NCBI RefSeq assembly: GCF_947039605.1
Contig: NZ_CAMQZG010000034.1
Coordinates: 1 to 36,458, forward strand
Source of the DNA: an uncultured Clostridium sp.
GTDB taxonomy: Bacteria; Bacillota; Clostridia; Clostridiales; Clostridiaceae
DNA length: 36,458 bases
Reading direction: 5' to 3'
Made by a program: the position numbers and the translations under genes. The notes below the pieces were generated by a model. The model was not told where the DNA came from. It saw nothing but the letters and a program-made list of their open reading frames with translations, and made no database searches. Within the stretch, counting starts at the first letter, position 1, and the number at the start of each line of letters is the position of its first letter. Positions 15,297-24,333 of this stretch are shown piece after piece.

Positions 15297-15836
15297 TTAA
15301 AGACCATTTCTACACCATCTAACAAAACTATCACAATTATTTATTGCAAGATTATATCTATTTTCCCCAAGCCTACTATAAGCCCTCTTAATTGCATCTC
15401 TTTTCCTATGATGTCTTGGACTCTGACTTTCATTTTTTATAAATATCTTTTCTCCACATGCAAAATCTAAAAGTGAAGTTTCAGATACCTTTTCTTTTAA
15501 ATAATGTACTACTTTCCCTTTACCTACATATATTCCATGATGTGTATAAAAACATCTTTGGACATATAAATGCTCACCTATACTATAACAAAACTCTTCA
15601 TTATTCATATGTCTTGTAAGTCCATATATTGTAGCTTCTGTTCCATTTTTAGCTGTATCAACAAAATTATTAACTTTACTTATAACATCTCCATAAGCAG
15701 GGTTTATAGCTATACATTTCCTCTCTATCCCTCTTCTATTTTCCTTACTAATATTTTTCACCTTATTTATTACTGGTTTAGCCCCATTCCCTACTTTTTC
15801 TAAGAATTCACCAATATTCTTTTTTGAAAATTTCAT
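15297..15836 (-). CDS. LRAT-domain (NlpC/P60-fold) putative acyltransferase or hydrolase
   Basis: 179 residues, no signal peptide. Residues about 86-178 carry the lecithin:retinol acyltransferase (NC domain) signature: a GEHLYV start, HHGIYVGKGKVVHY with the catalytic histidine (H100) and second histidine (H111), and the nucleophile in NNCDSFVRWC (C168). Members of this circularly permuted NlpC/P60 superfamily act on lipid acyl groups or peptide bonds. The N-terminal 85 residues are basic and unfamiliar. GGGGGAG lies before the ATG. It stands alone between divergent and converging genes. Bacterial LRAT proteins are little studied, so the substrate is open. Confidence 0.8.
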   Translation of the reverse strand: MKFSKKNIGEFLEKVGNGAKPVINKVKNISKENRRGIERKCIAINPAYGDVISKVNNFVDTAKNGTEATIYGLTRHMNNEEFCYSIGEHLYVQRCFYTHHGIYVGKGKVVHYLKEKVSETSLLDFACGEKIFIKNESQSPRHHRKRDAIKRAYSRLGENRYNLAINNCDSFVRWCRNGL

Positions 15837-16034
15837 TTAAACTCCCCCTGTCATCTCTCATATGTCTTAATATTATTATAAGATAAAATTATAAATTTTT
15901 TTTAACCTACGAATTAATTATTTATAAACAATATATGATATATCTATTCAGTCAATTTCATGTTAAACTATAATAATGGAAACGAAGATTAAAAGACATT
16001 TACTATTTAGTAAGATGTTGAAAGGATTGTTATA

Positions 16035-17090
16035 ATGACAAATGCACCAAAGGCAATAAGATTAGAAGGCATGAAAAATTTATCAGGTAAGAAGGAAGAT
16101 AAAGATAATATTTACTTCTACCTAGATTTTAGATTTAATTTACATAAGATGGGTGATTCAGCTAGTGGAGTTTCACTATATAGAATTACACCTATTAACT
16201 TTGATAATATGCTATTAAAAACTTTTAGTAAAAAAACATTTCCTGCTAAAGGATTTTCAACAATAGAAAGTACTAATGTAAAAAAAAGACTTAAAGATAT
16301 CTTTGATCAATTAGTAGCAGTTAAAGCTAAAAAAGATACTGCAAGAAAAGCTTATGAAAAAGCTAAAAGAGAAGGAACTCTTCCTGAAGAAGAACCTGTA
16401 CTAGCTAAAGAAGATAAACCAGTAAGAAAAGGACAACATCTTGAAAGAAGTGAATTCAGAAGAAAACTTGCTGAAAAGAAGAATCCCAAAGTTGCTGCAG
16501 ACTCTTATAGAACTTACCCATCAAAGGTAAAATCAGAATCTACTGAACCAGCTAAACCTGCTAAAGCAACTGGACATAGTTTTGATAAAGCTTTCGGAAA
16601 AGCTAGACATATCAAAAAGAATGAAGATTTTAAAAGAGATAGAAACTTTGAAAAGAATGAATCATTTAACTTTGATAAAGAAAAAAAGGTAGCTACTGAT
16701 AAACCTTATAGCAAAGATAAATCATTTAGTAAGGATAAATCTTATAGCAAAGATAAATCATTTAGTAAGGATAAACCTTATAGCAAAGATAATTCATTTA
16801 GTAAGGATAAATCTTATAGCAAAAATAAACCTGCTGGTAAATTTGATTCAAGAGATAATCAAAAATCTTTTAATAGAGAAGATTCATCTGCTGCTGGAAT
16901 GAATAAATTCAACAAAAATAGCAGAGAATTTAGCAAAGACTCTAAAGATTCTAAATTTGATAATGAAAGTAAATTTAATAGAAGTTCAAAGCCTGCAAGT
17001 AAAAATAAACCTGCTGGTAAATCTTTTAGTGGTTCAAATCCATTTAAAGGTAAAGGTTCTAGACCTACATCAAGTAGAAATAACTACTAA
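16035..17090 (+). CDS. Basic protein with disordered repeat-rich C-terminus
   Basis: 351 residues. Residues 1-100 may be a small folded domain (DNIYFYLDFRFNLHKM and on); no family recognised. Residues 100-351 are low-complexity, rich in Lys, Ser, Asp and Asn, and strongly charged. A 12-residue unit, (P/S)YSKDKSFSKDK, is repeated 3.5 times (about 224-265), and the tail resembles the basic C-termini of RNA-binding proteins such as DEAD-box helicases. A role in nucleic-acid binding or condensate formation is only a suggestion. AAAGGA precedes the ATG, and TATAAT at 15969-15974 could be its -10 element. No signal peptide, so cytoplasmic. Confidence 0.65.
   Translation: MTNAPKAIRLEGMKNLSGKKEDKDNIYFYLDFRFNLHKMGDSASGVSLYRITPINFDNMLLKTFSKKTFPAKGFSTIESTNVKKRLKDIFDQLVAVKAKKDTARKAYEKAKREGTLPEEEPVLAKEDKPVRKGQHLERSEFRRKLAEKKNPKVAADSYRTYPSKVKSESTEPAKPAKATGHSFDKAFGKARHIKKNEDFKRDRNFEKNESFNFDKEKKVATDKPYSKDKSFSKDKSYSKDKSFSKDKPYSKDNSFSKDKSYSKNKPAGKFDSRDNQKSFNREDSSAAGMNKFNKNSREFSKDSKDSKFDNESKFNRSSKPASKNKPAGKSFSGSNPFKGKGSRPTSSRNNY
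16704..16829 (+). repeat. 36-bp tandem repeat, 3.5 copies, inside the basic protein gene
   Basis: Units at 16704-16739, 16740-16775, 16776-16811 and a half unit at 16812-16829. Units differ by one to three bases, so the expansion is recent. Each encodes 12 residues and the frame is kept. Confidence 0.95.
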
Positions 17091-17098
17091 TTAAATTA

Positions 17099-17148
17099 TA
17101 TCTAACGAAGGGCTACTTAATTGATTTTAAGTAGCCCTTCGTTAGATA
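17099..17148. terminator. 22-bp perfect hairpin after the basic protein gene
   Basis: TATCTAACGAAGGGCTACTT and two more bases pair exactly with 17127-17148 around a 6-base loop. Neither strand has a T-run directly after it, so it is an atypical terminator or another hairpin element. Confidence 0.6.
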
Positions 17149-17185
17149 CTATATTAAAAAACTTTAAAATAAGGGAGATTTATTT

Positions 17186-17536
17186 ATGAAAAATGATTAT
17201 ATGCTTGATTTAGTAGAATCTTTTGGAAAAGGACTTGCAGATGTCCTTTTTGATGTAGAAACTGAAATTGAACCAATTATTATAGAAGATATGTCTGATA
17301 AAGATATGGTCTATCTAATTATTAAACGAATGCTTTCTACTAGTAAATATAACGAAGCCGAAGATTTTTTATTTAGCTATGCAACTGCTAACGCTGATAA
17401 AGATATTTTAGATATCGCAAAATATTTTTATGCTGAGTTATCTAAAACATCTGATGCCACTTTAACCCAAAATAGTTTTTCTAGAGAAGAAATTTCTCAA
17501 GGACTTACTGATTTTAAAAACAAATTTAGTTTATAA
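17186..17536 (+). CDS. Small soluble protein, DUF6483-like
   Basis: 116 residues, acidic, helical, no signal. The start, NDYMLDLVESFGKGLADVLF, and the following helical repeats (NEAEDFLFSYATANADKD, resembling tetratricopeptide helices) recall the DUF6483 family of Firmicutes; this match is from memory and not certain. The role of that family is unknown. AAGGGAG precedes the ATG. Confidence 0.6.
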   Translation: MKNDYMLDLVESFGKGLADVLFDVETEIEPIIIEDMSDKDMVYLIIKRMLSTSKYNEAEDFLFSYATANADKDILDIAKYFYAELSKTSDATLTQNSFSREEISQGLTDFKNKFSL

Positions 17537-17617
17537 TTCCTTAACTAAAATTCCATTTTAAGGTAATTTATTAGTGTTAAAATCTTCTTTTAATATATTA
17601 TACAAAAGGAGATTCTC

Positions 17618-18856
17618 ATGAGTAAAATTAAAAAGCCATTACTTACACTTGGTGCTATTGGAGCTACTTTCTTTCTTGTAAATACCTCATTAAACAAATT
17701 TGATGAAGTTCTTGCTAGGTCTAATATAAACACAGAACTTGAAACATCTAATATTGAATTATCACTTAATCAAAAAAAAGATAGTTTAAATCAGAAAATC
17801 ATTCCTTTAAACAAAATAGTTGGGGATGACACTATAAAAATAATATTTGAAGATTATATGATAGATGGAGATAATATACTTATTGGAATTTCAGAGATAC
17901 AAAATTTAGAACCTTCAGACTATAAAGTTCAAAGTCCAGATGACTATAAAGAATACTTAACCTTCCTTAAATCTGAGTTTTTAAAAAATAAAGATAATCT
18001 TAATAAATTTGGACAAGTTGTAGATTCTATGAAAATTGATATTTTTGATGGAAAAGAAATTGATATAGAGGCTTTTAATCTACCAGAAGATATAGATTTT
18101 TTAGAAATGCTTCTTAAAAAGCTTGAAAAAGCTTATGATTGGGGATTATCTGATGAAGGTTTTTATACTACTCTAGAGGAGCAAATGTTTCATGTAGGAT
18201 TTGAACCTTTTGCTACAGGAGAATTATCAGTTTTGGTTAATAATCAAAAAGTTGAATTAAATCTTTTTGATTCTCCTGTTTCTCTTAATGAAGATTATTT
18301 AGATAAGCTCAACTTCAATATTTCTAAAACTAAGAATACTACTTTAAAGCATCTAGACTCAATGAAAAATAAAACTGAGCAAAATTTTAATATTAAAGAA
18401 TATACTATTGGCTTTAGAATACCTGAAGAATTTAAAAAAACGACAGATTTAAACATCTCAATATCTTTTAATAACTTTAAAATTTCTGAATATTATCCTG
18501 TTACATATGATAAAGAATTTAAAACTAATTTTACTATAGATACAAATGATTTAGATGAAAACTTTAAAGTAATAAAACTTACTACTGATGCTTCACTAAA
18601 AAAAGATAATATAGAATTCCTTGAATATAGAGAAACAGATTATACGAGTGAATTTATTTATGAAATTAAAGGCTCTAGCATAGGTCCTGAACTGCTAACT
18701 TATACACCACTAACTTTTAGTGCTGTTACTGATGAATATTCAAAAGATAGAACTGTTCGTTCTATTAAATTTAATAAAATCACTGCTGAATCTGTAGATG
18801 TTAACCTTGCGAAAAGTCATGATGATGCTAGAATTATAAATATTAAGTTAAATTAA
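17618..18856 (+). CDS. Membrane-anchored extracytoplasmic protein, function unknown
   Basis: 412 residues. One N-terminal helix (about 6-23) anchors or exports it. The rest is rich in beta-type sequence with repeated immunoglobulin-like stretches, such as NISISFNNFKISEYYPVTY (about 279-297) and IKLTTDASLKKDNIEFLEY. The layout recalls DUF4179/DUF5643-type outer domains of Firmicutes, but the anti-sigma zinc finger of such proteins is missing, and I cannot confirm the family. AAAGGAG lies before the ATG. It is followed by a bidirectional terminator that it shares with the EET locus end. Confidence 0.6.
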   Translation: MSKIKKPLLTLGAIGATFFLVNTSLNKFDEVLARSNINTELETSNIELSLNQKKDSLNQKIIPLNKIVGDDTIKIIFEDYMIDGDNILIGISEIQNLEPSDYKVQSPDDYKEYLTFLKSEFLKNKDNLNKFGQVVDSMKIDIFDGKEIDIEAFNLPEDIDFLEMLLKKLEKAYDWGLSDEGFYTTLEEQMFHVGFEPFATGELSVLVNNQKVELNLFDSPVSLNEDYLDKLNFNISKTKNTTLKHLDSMKNKTEQNFNIKEYTIGFRIPEEFKKTTDLNISISFNNFKISEYYPVTYDKEFKTNFTIDTNDLDENFKVIKLTTDASLKKDNIEFLEYRETDYTSEFIYEIKGSSIGPELLTYTPLTFSAVTDEYSKDRTVRSIKFNKITAESVDVNLAKSHDDARIINIKLN

Positions 18857-18862
18857 TTATAT

Positions 18863-18906
18863 GAAAAGAGGGATAAAAGTATATTAATGCTTTTACCCCT
18901 CTTTTA
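18863..18906. terminator. Bidirectional terminator at the end of the EET locus
   Basis: AAAAGAGGG-ATAAAAG pairs with CTTTTA-CCCCTCTTTT (one wobble/mismatch), with T-runs on both strands. Confidence 0.85.
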
Positions 18907-18923
18907 TCTAACTATATAACATT

Positions 18924-19892
18924 CTAATATTCTCTCTCTAAAAGTTGTTGTGTAACCTCTTTTAGTATATCTCTATATTCATTCTCTGGAAGCTTACTTA
19001 TATTTTTAAATGCCTTTGAAGTATACTTTAGTGCTAATGCTTTGGCCTCTTCTACAGCACTACTATCTCGTACAATATTCATTATAAGTTCTATATCCTT
19101 ATCACTATACTCTTTTTTATCTAAAATATCATTTAATTCTTTTATATTCTTTTTTTGCGCCATTAAAAGAGGTAATGTGTATACTCCATCTTTTAAATCA
19201 TTAGAACAGTCTTTTCCTGTTTTAAAACTATCTACTGAATAATCTAATATATCATCTATTATCTGAAAAGCCATCCCTATATTATGCCCTATCTCCCAGA
19301 ACAATCTACAAGTTTTTTTACTACATTTGCTCTCTGCTGCACCAAGATATAAACTTAAAGAAAATAACTTTGCTGTCTTTCCTGATATTCTCTTTAAATA
19401 TTCCTTTACAGTTACATTTCTATCATACCTTGAATTTAGTTGTTCTACCTCTCCAAGACATATATCAGTCATAACCTTTGTATCAAGTTCTATCCCTCTT
19501 TCTATTGAGGATGTTGTAGCTAATATTTTAAAACATAAACAGAATAAGTAATCCCCTATATACACCGCATAATTTTTCCCATGCTTTGCCTGAACAGTTT
19601 CTTTCCCACGACGAAGCATTGCATCATCAATTACATCATCATGCACAAGTGTTGCCATATGAAACATTTCTATAACTGCTGATATCGCTACTGTTCGCTC
19701 CTCATTATACTCACCAAATTTTGATGCGATTATAACAAAGGCTGGTCTTAACATTTTCCCACCCGCTTCTAACATTTCTATAATACTCTCTTGTATTACT
19801 TTATCTTTACATTTTGAATTTTTTCTTATCTGATTTCTAACTTCATCTAATTGTTTATCAATTATAGGATAATCATTCCAAAAATTATTCAT
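18924..19892 (-). CDS. Polyprenyl diphosphate synthase (EET-locus DmkB-like)
   Basis: Trans-prenyltransferase that extends farnesyl or similar diphosphate with isopentenyl diphosphate to make the side chain of (demethyl)menaquinone. 322 residues, the usual length. GGKMLRP (44-50), the first aspartate-rich motif DDVIDD (85-90) and the second DDILD (212-216) are intact. The residues at positions -4 and -5 before the first motif are small (Thr, Ala), which fits a long-chain product. It lies next to ndh2 on the same strand, as in the Listeria EET locus, where DmkB supplies a separate demethylmenaquinone pool. The partner prenyltransferase (DmkA) is not in the window. GAGGGG precedes the ATG. Confidence 0.93.
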   Translation of the reverse strand: MNNFWNDYPIIDKQLDEVRNQIRKNSKCKDKVIQESIIEMLEAGGKMLRPAFVIIASKFGEYNEERTVAISAVIEMFHMATLVHDDVIDDAMLRRGKETVQAKHGKNYAVYIGDYLFCLCFKILATTSSIERGIELDTKVMTDICLGEVEQLNSRYDRNVTVKEYLKRISGKTAKLFSLSLYLGAAESKCSKKTCRLFWEIGHNIGMAFQIIDDILDYSVDSFKTGKDCSNDLKDGVYTLPLLMAQKKNIKELNDILDKKEYSDKDIELIMNIVRDSSAVEEAKALALKYTSKAFKNISKLPENEYRDILKEVTQQLLEREY

Positions 19893-20041
19893 TTTATCCC
19901 CTCATCTTTTCTGTTAAATTTGTTATTTTACGTATGCTATACTACTATTCTAATATAAAACACTATACTTTGGTGATTAACTTTTTCAAAATTTTTTCTA
20001 TAAAAATTATCTTTCTGTTTATAATTTTGAGATAAATATCC

Positions 20042-20071
20042 AAAAAGGAGCTATTTTACTAGCTCCCTTTT
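20042..20071 (-). terminator. Terminator after ndh2
   Basis: AAAAAGGAGCTA faces TAGCTCCCTTTT around 6 bases; the minus-strand tail is CCTTTTTGG. It would separate ndh2 from the polyprenyl synthase gene. Confidence 0.75.
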
Positions 20072-20080
20072 ATGATTATC

Positions 20081-21997
20081 TTATTTTAAGTTTGTTGTTT
20101 TCCCATGAATATCATACATAGGCTCTCTTTTTCCCATCCAGAAGTTACCTGTAAACTTACTTATCATAGGCATTACATAATAATCTAAACCAAATGTTCT
20201 TCCTGCACCTTGCATTAGAGCTATACTTCCAAATGTAAACCATAAGATTTCCCATCCTGCCATAGCTGATAATATAAAGTTAACAGTCATAAATGCTGAT
20301 GCTGCACTTGCAAGGAATGTAAATAATCCAGCAATTAATGCAAGACCAATTGCAATTTCTGTAATTACAACTATTCTTTGGAACCATACTGCAATTTCTG
20401 GTGTTGGCATCATAAATTCCATCATGCTCTCATAAATACCTGGCATTTCTTTAAATATAGGAGCTGGCATATTTGTTGTAGCCTCTGCAGCCACGCTTGC
20501 TCCTGTAACTCCATCTTGAAGCCATGTAAATGGCATTTTAACATTTCCCATCTTCATCCAACTATCCCATCCAATAGTTAAGTTTGATGCTAATACTTCA
20601 AAATATTCAAATATTCCATCTGCCTGTCCAGCTTTTTCTAAAGCTTTCTTAAATGTTTCTTCACCTATAAGCTTTTTAAACCCTTCAAGGAACCAAAGTG
20701 CTCCTATATAAAGTCTTAAAGGTATTAGCCATAGTCTATTTCCTTTTGAAGCTAAATGTCCTCTTAAAATACATCTTCTCTCTTTCATAGCAAAGAATTC
20801 ATGTTGAAGGTAATTATATACCGCATGTACATCATTAACTTGAACTAAATAAAACATATTGATAATATGCTTCATAACCATTGCAAAGAATCCTGAAAGT
20901 TTAAAGCCCATAAGATCTGCTACTGCATATCTTCCACCAATTGAAACCATAAATCCATGATAATTAGGTTTAAACTCCACTTTTTCTTTTTTCTCTATAT
21001 CTGCAATTATATTTTTAGCCGCTGTTATTGCTGTTTGTTCTGCTGCCTCAACAATTTGTGGGTTTCCTTTACCCTCTTCAACTTCTATATATGCTATATC
21101 ACCTACAACATAAACATTTTCCTTTCCGATTGCTTCCATATACTTGTTAGTAGCAAATCTTCCAGCTCTTGCTTTTTTAATTTCTAAAGACTCTAAATCT
21201 TTATTTGCTTGAATACCACAAGTCCATATTAGAGTTTCAGTTGGAATTACCTCTCCACTTTTAAGTTTTATATTTTCTTTTTTAACTTCTACTATTGGCG
21301 ATTCTTTTAAAATTTCAACTTTATGCTTTATCATATACTTTTCAGCTTTATCAGCTTGTTTTCTATCAAGCATATTAAGTATTGTAGACATAGCCTCAAC
21401 AACTAATATTCTAATTTCATTTACATCCACTCTATACTCTCTAGCAAGTGTTTCTTTCCACTCTAAAAGTTCTCCTGCCATTTCTATACCAGTAAATCCT
21501 GAACCTGCTACCACAAAAGTAAGCATTCTTTTTCTTATTTTTTCATTTCTTTCAAATGAAGCTTTCTTTACTCTATCTTTAATATGAGCTTTAATTTTTA
21601 AAGCATCCTCTAAAGACCATAATGTAAATGCATTTTCTTTTACCCCCGGAACGCCAAAAAATGCTGGCTCACTTCCAGTTCCAATTATTAAGTAATCATA
21701 ACTAAAACTTCCATTGGTTGTTTTAACTATTTTTTTCTCACTATCAACATTCTCTATAAGGTCAACTACTACATCAACTTTTGTTCTGTGAAATATTCTT
21801 GATAACTCAATTTTAACAGACTCCTTTGGAACTCTTCCCCCAGCAACTTCATGAAGTTCTGTCATAAGAGTATGATAAGGATTTTTATCTATTAACGTAA
21901 TAGTTACATCCTTATTCTTTTTATATTTTCTTGCAAGCTTTTTTGCTGCATGAACTCCAGCATAACCAGCTCCTAAAACAACTATATTTTTTGTCAT
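20081..21997 (-). CDS. ndh2: Type II NADH dehydrogenase with C-terminal DoxX-like membrane domain (EET Ndh2)
   Basis: Oxidises NADH and reduces quinone at the inner face of the membrane without pumping protons. Residues 1-400 are a two-dinucleotide-binding-domain flavoprotein: FAD site GAGYAG (9-14), NADH site VAGSGFTGIE (163-172) and the FAD-contacting VYVVGD (295-300). Residues about 425-615 are a membrane region with four or so helices and a DoxX-like segment (AGLFTFLASAASAF), absent from ordinary NDH-2 (about 400 residues). This long form, 638 residues here, is the one found in Listeria flavin-based EET, where Ndh2 feeds a dedicated demethylmenaquinone pool. Context agrees: ApbE, FMN-lipoprotein, EetA- and EetB-like genes adjoin. 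AGGGGG precedes the ATG. Confidence 0.93.
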   Translation of the reverse strand: MTKNIVVLGAGYAGVHAAKKLARKYKKNKDVTITLIDKNPYHTLMTELHEVAGGRVPKESVKIELSRIFHRTKVDVVVDLIENVDSEKKIVKTTNGSFSYDYLIIGTGSEPAFFGVPGVKENAFTLWSLEDALKIKAHIKDRVKKASFERNEKIRKRMLTFVVAGSGFTGIEMAGELLEWKETLAREYRVDVNEIRILVVEAMSTILNMLDRKQADKAEKYMIKHKVEILKESPIVEVKKENIKLKSGEVIPTETLIWTCGIQANKDLESLEIKKARAGRFATNKYMEAIGKENVYVVGDIAYIEVEEGKGNPQIVEAAEQTAITAAKNIIADIEKKEKVEFKPNYHGFMVSIGGRYAVADLMGFKLSGFFAMVMKHIINMFYLVQVNDVHAVYNYLQHEFFAMKERRCILRGHLASKGNRLWLIPLRLYIGALWFLEGFKKLIGEETFKKALEKAGQADGIFEYFEVLASNLTIGWDSWMKMGNVKMPFTWLQDGVTGASVAAEATTNMPAPIFKEMPGIYESMMEFMMPTPEIAVWFQRIVVITEIAIGLALIAGLFTFLASAASAFMTVNFILSAMAGWEILWFTFGSIALMQGAGRTFGLDYYVMPMISKFTGNFWMGKREPMYDIHGKTTNLK

Positions 21998-22142
21998 ATT
22001 TCCCCCTATTTATCCTATTATGTATTTCACTAATATTCTAGCTACATTAACAAAGCTTGTCTATCTACTATAAACTCCCAATTAATAGTTAGTATCTATC
22101 ATTTCATATTTGTTATCGCCTATAATTAGCCATTCAAAAGAG

Positions 22143-22196
22143 GTTATGGTATCTTTTATGCACTTTTAGTTATTCAAATTATCTATGAACCATAAC
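22143..22196 (-). terminator. Possible terminator after the LysR gene
   Basis: GTTATGGT and ACCATAAC (8 bp plus a wobble) enclose 38 bases; the minus-strand tail is CTCTTTTG. A second pair, TTAGTTATT/AATAACTAA, is interleaved. The loop is long, so this is tentative. Confidence 0.35.
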
Positions 22197-22208
22197 TTTT
22201 TTCAATAA

Positions 22209-23096
22209 CTAACCTACACTTTTAATTTCATTTAAAAATATTCTGTCTTGATTACATTCTTTTAAAATAAGTTCTATTTCTTTAGAAAATTTAGTTATTT
22301 TTCTTTTTATTGATACATCTAAGCTTTTTTTATAAATTACAAACAAATCATATTTCAAATTATATTTTTCTATATTTAGCTCATAAAAATCCGAAGATTT
22401 TAACTCTTCTAAAACTGCAATTCTTGGCACTACCGCAGCTGTATTATCACCATCCAAATAATTTTTTACAGTTGACAACGAATTTGTTATAAATTTTACA
22501 TTTCTTTCTTTTATATCATTAAGGCACTCTGTCCCATCATCTAATAATGCAACATTTAATTTTTTAATTGAACTTATACTAATTTTCTTTCTACTTATTA
22601 AAATAAATTCATCACTACCAATATTTTTTGATATAATATCAGAATCTTCTATTTTTTTTGTTCCAACTATTACATCTGTATTATTATTTATAATAGATGA
22701 ATGCCAATCTTTATCTATCTGAGTGCTAAGCTTTAAATCTAAATCACCAAAGATATTAAACATCTTGCTTGAAATATTAGAAACTAAAAACTTACTTGAT
22801 ATGCTTGATATATTTATTCTTACATCATTTTTTAACTTTGTAGAAATTTCCATATCCTGAAAAAGTCTTTCATAACCTGATAAAATATTCTTTGCATGCT
22901 TATAAAGTATCTCTCCCTGTGCTGTTATCTCAACACCTCTATTACTTCTTTCAAATAAACTTGCACCAAGCTCTAATTCAAGCTTTGATAGCTGCTGACT
23001 AAGAGCTGGTTGTGATATATGTGACTTACTTGCTACTTTTGTTATACTTTTTAGTTCTGCTACCTGAACAAAATATTTTAAACTATCTATTTGCAA
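22209..23096 (-). CDS. LysR-type transcriptional regulator within the EET locus
   Basis: 295 residues. The N-terminal winged helix-turn-helix is typical: FVQVAELKSITKVA followed by SHISQPALSQQLSKLELELG (about 26-45) and FERSNRGVEITAQG. Residues 90-290 fit the effector-binding domain. Its start is TTG (23094-23096) with AGGGGG 8 bases upstream. It begins only 13 bases after the apbE stop, so the two form an operon, and ndh2 follows. Location suggests that it controls the EET genes; the co-inducer is unknown. Listeria's locus, as I recall, has no such regulator. Confidence 0.92.
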   Translation of the reverse strand: MQIDSLKYFVQVAELKSITKVASKSHISQPALSQQLSKLELELGASLFERSNRGVEITAQGEILYKHAKNILSGYERLFQDMEISTKLKNDVRINISSISSKFLVSNISSKMFNIFGDLDLKLSTQIDKDWHSSIINNNTDVIVGTKKIEDSDIISKNIGSDEFILISRKKISISSIKKLNVALLDDGTECLNDIKERNVKFITNSLSTVKNYLDGDNTAAVVPRIAVLEELKSSDFYELNIEKYNLKYDLFVIYKKSLDVSIKRKITKFSKEIELILKECNQDRIFLNEIKSVG

Positions 23097-23109
23097 TCTA
23101 GATTCCCCC

Positions 23110-24141
23110 TTAATTCATAACTTTAAAGTCTTCATTTAAAAGATTAAAACTATCTTTTATTCCTACACTTTTATAAATTTCTTTACTATTTGATACAAAA
23201 ATTGCTTCTACACCATCAATACTTTCAATAAACTCTAGTCCCTCATCAATTCCCTTAGTAAAAACTAAAGTAGATAAAGAATCTGCATCTATTGATTTAT
23301 CGGCTATTATAGTCACACCTGCAATTTCAGTTTCATAAGGATATCCTGTTTTAGGATCTAGCACATGGTGATATTTTGCATCTCCATCTTCTATATATCT
23401 CTCATATACACCTGTTGTAACTATTGATTTATCAGATAAAAGTATACTTCCTATTGCACTCCCTCTATCAGCAAAAGGATTTTGAACTCCTATTTTCCAT
23501 TTTTGATTTTTAGCCTTTTCACCCATAACATAAATATTTCCCCCAAGGTCTATTACAGCTTTTTCTACCCCCTCATTTTCAAGTACTTCAACTACCTCAT
23601 CAGCTGCATATCCTTTTGCAATACTTCCAAGGTCTAAAATCATTTCTTTCTCTTCAAGAAATACCTCCTCATCATTAATTTTCACTTTACTATAATCTAT
23701 ATTTTCTAAAACTTCCTTAATTTCGTTCTCTGTTGGAACTTTTGCCTCTGGAAGTCCTATACTCCAAAGTTTAACAAGTGGCCCAATGCTTATGTCATAA
23801 CTTCCTTTAGATAAATTAGAATAATGAAGTCCTTTTTCAATTATCTCAATACTATCTTTACTAAGTTTTACAGGTCTTACCCCTGCATTTTTATTTAGCT
23901 CCCCAATCTCTGTTCCCTCTTTATTTATAGAAACTGTATCCTCAATTTCTTTTATTCTCTCAAATGCCTTGTTTATAGATTCTTCATTTTCATGATTATA
24001 TAAAGTTATCTTTACAGATGTCCCCATAAATAACTCTGTTCTACTCATCGCTTCTACTTCATTATCTGAGCCCCCCTTAGAACATGCAGATAAAGTTAAC
24101 CCCATTGTAATTATTAAAAAAAAGATGCTTTTTCTAAGCAT
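23110..24141 (-). CDS. apbE: FAD:protein FMN transferase, ApbE-family lipoprotein (EET FmnB-like)
   Basis: Takes FMN from FAD and links it to a threonine of a partner protein outside the membrane. The 343-residue protein has a lipoprotein signal peptide with lipobox LSAC (C20), then the ApbE domain: DLGSIAKGYAAD (170-181), HHVLDPKTGYP (258-268) and metal-binding DADSLST (285-291). Its likely substrate is the FMN-binding lipoprotein encoded upstream at 24334. An in-frame TTG at 24156 would add five residues, but GAGGTG sits just before the ATG at 24139-24141, so that ATG is chosen. Operon with the LysR gene. Confidence 0.95.
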   Translation of the reverse strand: MLRKSIFFLIITMGLTLSACSKGGSDNEVEAMSRTELFMGTSVKITLYNHENEESINKAFERIKEIEDTVSINKEGTEIGELNKNAGVRPVKLSKDSIEIIEKGLHYSNLSKGSYDISIGPLVKLWSIGLPEAKVPTENEIKEVLENIDYSKVKINDEEVFLEEKEMILDLGSIAKGYAADEVVEVLENEGVEKAVIDLGGNIYVMGEKAKNQKWKIGVQNPFADRGSAIGSILLSDKSIVTTGVYERYIEDGDAKYHHVLDPKTGYPYETEIAGVTIIADKSIDADSLSTLVFTKGIDEGLEFIESIDGVEAIFVSNSKEIYKSVGIKDSFNLLNEDFKVMN

Positions 24142-24274
24142 AATTTCACCTCGCAAAACTCACTTTTTGTATTTTTTTGTCATTACCTGATTATACAGTA
24201 CTTTTAATAAATTTATTTTAAATGCACTATTATTTAATTCTTTATTTACAGAGTGTCTATTTGTAAATAAAAAA

Positions 24275-24300
24275 AGCCATATTGATAATTCAATATGGCT
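24275..24300 (-). terminator. Strong terminator after the FMN-lipoprotein gene
   Basis: AGCCATATTGA pairs with TCAATATGGCT around 4 bases and runs into TTTTTTTATTT on the minus strand, so the lipoprotein gene is transcribed alone or in excess over apbE. Confidence 0.9.
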
Positions 24301-24333
24301 CTATATCTATTTAATTTTTAAATTTTCAAATTC

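Noticed and set aside
16704-16829. CRISPR array
   Set aside because: The repeat is direct and contiguous without spacers, and is in frame within a coding sequence.
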